DNA of 64,000 nucleotides from Colletes latitarsis (taxonomy: Eukaryota > Arthropoda > Insecta > Hymenoptera > Colletidae). The stretch is taken from the NCBI RefSeq assembly GCF_051014445.1, contig NC_135143.1, positions 7,688,001 through 7,752,000 on the forward strand, written 5' to 3'. Positions 60,946 to 64,000 of this stretch are shown in pieces (within the stretch, counting starts at the first letter, position 1; every line of letters begins with the position of its first letter). The translations under genes and the position numbers were made by a program. The notes under the pieces are model-generated. The model searched no databases and was not told the origin of the DNA. It saw only the letters and a list, made by a program, of their open reading frames with translations.

Positions 60946-61275
60946 TTATAATAACTTTTTCAATCCTAATTTCAACCTTTCCTGAGCTGGATTCACTTTG
61001 ATTTTTAATTGCTGAATAAGATCATATATTTTTAAAGAAGGCCCAACTTTAAAACCTGTCAGGTCTATTATTTGGTCCTTAGTGAGCGTTAACAAAGTTT
61101 TTCCATCTATTTTACGTTTACTAAAATTATCGCAATACGTTGCACAATCATTAACGCGAAGAAATTGTGCAACATCAAACACATTCCATTCAGATGGCAC
61201 TAAATCACCAGATTCCGAACATTTTTGTACACCATCTGCTAGCCTTGGGATGTATTTACTAGTGGCAGACATCAC
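60946..61275 (-). CDS. Sfmbt last exon: C-terminal SAM domain
   Basis: The exon follows an acceptor (ttgtttag before 61,275), reads in phase 0 for 109 codons and stops at 60,946-60,948. After about 30 linker residues comes a SAM domain: EWNVFDVAQFLRVNDC, then KIDGKTLLTLTKDQI, then GFKVGPSLKIYDLIQQLK. The DGKTLL and KVGPSLKI blocks are SAM hallmarks. The pattern fits Drosophila Sfmbt better than L(3)mbt. In flies Sfmbt pairs with the DNA-binding protein Pho to form PhoRC, which anchors Polycomb proteins at response elements; its SAM domain contacts Scm. The protein ends with a short Lys/Leu-rich tail. Confidence 0.88.
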   Translation of the reverse strand: MMSATSKYIPRLADGVQKCSESGDLVPSEWNVFDVAQFLRVNDCATYCDNFSKRKIDGKTLLTLTKDQIIDLTGFKVGPSLKIYDLIQQLKIKVNPAQERLKLGLKKLL

Positions 61276-62369
61276 CTAAACAACACGATTTAATTTAATA
61301 GCATACTACTTAAACTTTATTTTACTAAAATTTCCTTGCATATAAAGTTCCAAAAGTAATCTATTATACATCTTTTCGTTGTTTCTTACTTATTCTTAAC
61401 AAAAGAGAACAGCATTTGATATTACAAAAATTTTAAATAATTTATTATAAATTTATTGATAAAATATTTCATAAACAAATCGTCATCGATTACTGTTGAA
61501 GACTTTTTTGTGAAGTATTGTATGCTCAAATCAATTTTTATATTAAACTTCACGCCTCGCATTAAATTCAACTTAAAAATTAATTCCATGTTATGTCTAA
61601 TATACAGGGTGTTTGGCCACCCCTGGGAAAAATTTTAATACAGGATTCTAGAGGCCAAAATAAGACGAAAATCAAGAATACCAATTTGTTGATGGAGGCA
61701 TCGTTAAAAAGTTATTAACAATTAAATTCAAAAATTTCAAATCGTTCTGGAAAAATTATTTTCGGTTGTGGGGGTCAATTACAATCATTTTTGGTGAATA
61801 GACATACCCCCGAAATCCTACCCACTTTCTAGAACAAAATTCGAGAAGGTGGTGAAATTTTTCGACGAAAAAAAAATTTTTCAAATCATTTTAAAAAAAT
61901 TATTTTCGGTTGCAAGGGTCAATTACAATCATTTTTTGTCATTACACATAATCCCGAAATCCTACGCACTTTCGAGAAAAAAATTCCTTACCGAAAATCT
62001 AATTAGGAGCCTAAATTTTTCGACGGAAAAAAAAATTTCAAATCGTTTTGGAAAAATTATTTTCGGTAACGGGAGTCAATTACGATCATTTTTGGTGAAT
62101 AAACATACCCCCGAAATCTTGCGCATTTTCGAGAAAAAAATTCAGTACGGGTGAAACTTTAAACGTTAATAACTTTTTAACGAAGCCTCCAACAACAAAT
62201 TAGTATTCTTAATTTTCGTCTTATTTTGGCCTCTAGAATCCCCCATTAAAATTTTTCCCAGGGGTGGCCGAACACCCTGTATGTAATTAAATAAGAAAGT
62301 TCTTCATCGTTTTTTACTATAAATTTCTGAATATTTAAAATGGCATTCAAAATAACGAATACTACTTAC
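61276..62369 (-). other. Sfmbt intron carrying a transposon
   Basis: A 1,094-bp intron between the linker and SAM exons, with donor GTAAGT (62,369-62,364) and acceptor tttag. More than half of it is CAGGG-family copy M; the rest is AT-rich. Confidence 0.8.
61605..62279 (-). mobile_element. CAGGG-family transposon, copy M, inside an Sfmbt intron
   Basis: Intact tips (CAGGGTGTTTGGCCACCCC / GGCCGAACACCCTG) with TATA on the left and TATG on the right. Only repeat units remain between the ends; most of the central block is deleted (675 bp). Confidence 0.87.
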
Positions 62370-62719
62370 ATTAATATACGATGTTGCAGTTCGTTCTTTT
62401 GGTGGTGGAGGGCTTTGTATCTCACTTTGAGTATCATTTAATGCTTGACCTTGTCCAGTAGTAGGACTAGGTAAAGTTTGATCAGGCCCAGCTGGTTCTT
62501 CTGCTGGCTCCGGTTCCCTATTTCTTTGTTCTGGTAGACTTTCCACATCATGTTCTCTTTCAATTTTTATCCCTTGAGCAGGCTCTAGTTCTCGTTCACG
62601 TTCGCGAGCCATGCTAATACGTTCACTGTGCCGAGGTAGAATGTTTTTTGCGCAGGATACTTTGCTGCTTTTCTTCAGTTTTCTCTTAGCTTTACGTTTA
62701 AGGCCTCTTGGTGATTTTA
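62370..62719 (-). CDS. Sfmbt linker exon between MBT repeats and SAM domain
   Basis: The exon opens with two bases completing a Val codon from the previous exon, then 116 codons to a donor (AAT then GTAAGT). It begins with a strongly basic stretch (KSPRGLKRKAKRKLKKSSK), probably a nuclear localisation and nucleic-acid-contact segment. A low-complexity acidic, Glu/Pro-rich region follows (RERERELEPAQ, EPEPAEEPAGP), then PPPPKERT. No folded domain is evident. Position between the last MBT repeat and the SAM domain matches the variable linker of this family. Splice phases on both sides agree with the neighbouring exons. Confidence 0.85.
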
Positions 62720-63225
62720 CTAAAATATGTAACAATCATTGTTACATATTCATTTAGGAACGTGATTTTGAATATTTTGATTTACAATACATAATAACTG
62801 CTACTGTGGTGCCTTGGATATTGGCCGACATTTATAACCGAAACTGGCCAAAGTTGAAGGGATCTTCCAGAAAATTACAAGTGTCTCTTTCTTTTAGACA
62901 GTGCGAGTAAGATAGAGATGCATAACACGACACATCGATATCTCACAGTAAATTTAAAAACATAAACATACTTGACTGCCAGGACAAGCGGGAAATCAAT
63001 TCCAACAACTAGTGGGGATAGCAACCGGCCAATTTCCAAGGCATTACTGTACATTTTAATTAGATAGGATAACACCCGTTTGAAACGAATCATTTTAATT
63101 GTATTGAAATATAAAAGTTAAAGTACAATTAAAAATTATATTGAAACGTATTGGATTCAACGTAAGTACGGTTAGTTTCGAAAAATATATCCAGGTATAG
63201 AAAAAACATGCTTATGAATATTTAC
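62720..63225 (-). other. Sfmbt intron, 506 bp
   Basis: Bounded by donor GTAAAT (63,225-63,220) and acceptor cattttag-type at 62,720. No element or exon seen inside. Confidence 0.8.
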
Positions 63226-63481
63226 CAGTAGGACTAATGTTTTTATTGAGTACACGGGGCCCTTCTAATTTATGATCAACTAGATCACACCATCCAACTG
63301 GATAAATGTCAGGACTCTGACAATCTAGCCACTGATCATATTCGTCTTCCCAACCATCAAAGTGTACTCTTAATAACCTTCCAATCACCCTGGTAATAGT
63401 AGCAACACACACTAATCTAGGATCCATTAAATCAGCAGCTTCGAGTCTCATTCCTTCAATAAATCCATGTTGAGGTATTTC
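63226..63481 (-). CDS. Sfmbt exon: last MBT repeat
   Basis: The exon starts in phase 0 after an acceptor (cattgtag) and ends with one extra base before GTAAAT; 85 full codons. It encodes a near-complete MBT repeat: HGFIEGMRLEAADLMDPRLV, then CVATITRVIGRLLRVHFDGW, then DEYDQWLDCQSPDIYPVGWC. The MRLEA-D, HFDGW and YPVGWC blocks are MBT hallmarks. The aromatic residues of the FDGW and YPVGWC blocks lie where MBT repeats form the cage for mono- and dimethyl-lysine, and in the fly protein the fourth repeat is the methyl-lysine binder. I infer this is repeat four since it is the last before the linker and SAM. Confidence 0.92.
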
Positions 63482-63712
63482 CTACAATGTAACTTATTAT
63501 TTATTTAAACGTAATGAATAAATGTAAAAATAATGACTATGAAAAGTGATAAATGAAATATCGTAAGACACCTAAGCGATTCAACGACAAAGTTATTTTT
63601 TTCAATATGTAGGAGGAAGAACAATATTATTCAACAGTTGTACATCAATTCATACAATACTGTACATATTGTTACGATAGTCTCTGATTATGTAAAACGT
63701 CTGTATAATTAC
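63482..63712 (-). other. Sfmbt intron, 231 bp
   Basis: Donor GTAATT (63,712-63,707) and acceptor tag at 63,482-63,484. AT-rich, nothing else seen. Confidence 0.8.
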
Positions 63713-64000
63713 CCTGTTAAATAATTGCACTGGAGCAGGTATAGTATTTATCTCCATTAAATATGTATCCCATGTAAATGTAGTAGGATCATATCCCTTT
63801 GGTGGCGTAAGCGGTAAACCGTGTTGAGAACAAAATCCGATTGGAAAAATACAAGGTGAACATGAATGATAACAAAACCAATCAGCACCACTTGCATCCT
63901 CATCATAACTATCTATACGAATCATTATGTAATCTTCTTTTAAAACTTGCATAACCGTTGCTGCACATATGGCAGAAAGATTAAGCGGATCAATGGCTTC
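63713..64000 (-). CDS. Sfmbt exon: penultimate MBT repeat (cut by window edge)
   Basis: 96 codons are visible, running off the right edge of the window and ending in phase 0 at a donor (AGG then GTAATT). The frame begins EAIDPLNLSAICAATVMQV and continues with MIRIDSYDEDASGADWFCYH, then SPCIFPIGFC and TPPKGYDPTTFTWDTYL. The EAIDP, DWFCYH, IFPIGFC and PPKGYD blocks are diagnostic of MBT repeats in the L3MBTL/SFMBT group. The N-terminal half of the gene (earlier MBT repeats and any zinc finger) lies beyond the window. Confidence 0.9.

Noticed and set aside
1..64000. tRNA, rRNA, known microRNA or CRISPR array
   Set aside because: I looked for tRNA B-box strings (GGTTCGANTCC and complement), rRNA-like blocks and regularly spaced short repeats. 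The only regular array is the 143-bp one, which has no CRISPR-like spacers.

Overview
This window looks like nuclear DNA of an insect, most probably a hymenopteran (bee, ant, wasp or sawfly; I cannot narrow it further). It is strongly AT-rich with isolated CpG-rich patches, its genes are split by canonical GT-AG introns, and it is crowded with short non-autonomous DNA transposons. I see no bacterial features, rRNA, tRNA or CRISPR.

Genes. Both recognisable genes lie on the minus strand. (1) The right edge (60,946-64,000) holds the 3' half of a four-MBT/SAM Polycomb-group gene, best matched to Sfmbt. Four exons encode the end of one MBT repeat, the last MBT repeat, a basic then acidic/proline-rich linker, and the C-terminal SAM domain with the stop codon. 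(2) About 5.6 kb further along the same strand is a CpG-rich promoter-like region (about 55.3-56.9 kb) and a short 5' coding exon (55,260-55,342). Far away at 18,528-18,852 is an exon with the unmistakable basic/helix-1 region of the bHLH-leucine-zipper factor TFAP4 (Drosophila cropped, crp). The 55.3 kb exon ends with two bases of a codon and the TFAP4 exon starts with the third, so they may be exons of one gene separated by an intron of about 36.4 kb. The next TFAP4 exon (helix 2 and zipper) is not visible in the 18.5 kb to its left. Most of the window would then be crp intron.

Mobile elements. At least 13 copies of one terminal-inverted-repeat family (tips CAGGGTGTTCGGCC, usually flanked by TATA) occupy roughly 11.8 kb, about 18% of the window. 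Five further families (called T1-T5 here) are flanked by TTAA, the target of piggyBac-type transposons. One of them (T3, 10,307-12,280) keeps a broken piggyBac-type cysteine-rich C-terminus and is itself split by a CAGGG-family insertion. At two separate places (4,893 and 41,412) two different TTAA elements abut and share a single TTAA. A tandem array of 143-bp units at 5.1-6.1 kb seems to have grown out of one end of a T2 element and has an alternating, two-unit higher-order structure.

Other stretches. The remaining DNA is AT-rich intronic or intergenic sequence with a few local tandem duplications (3.2, 9.0, 23.3 and 33.6 kb). It also has one intronic CpG-rich patch (27.4-28.1 kb) with clustered CAGCTG E-boxes, and one exon-like open frame of unknown identity (31,400-31,615). 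Most other open frames of 60-200 codons look like chance or repeat-derived frames and are not annotated as genes.
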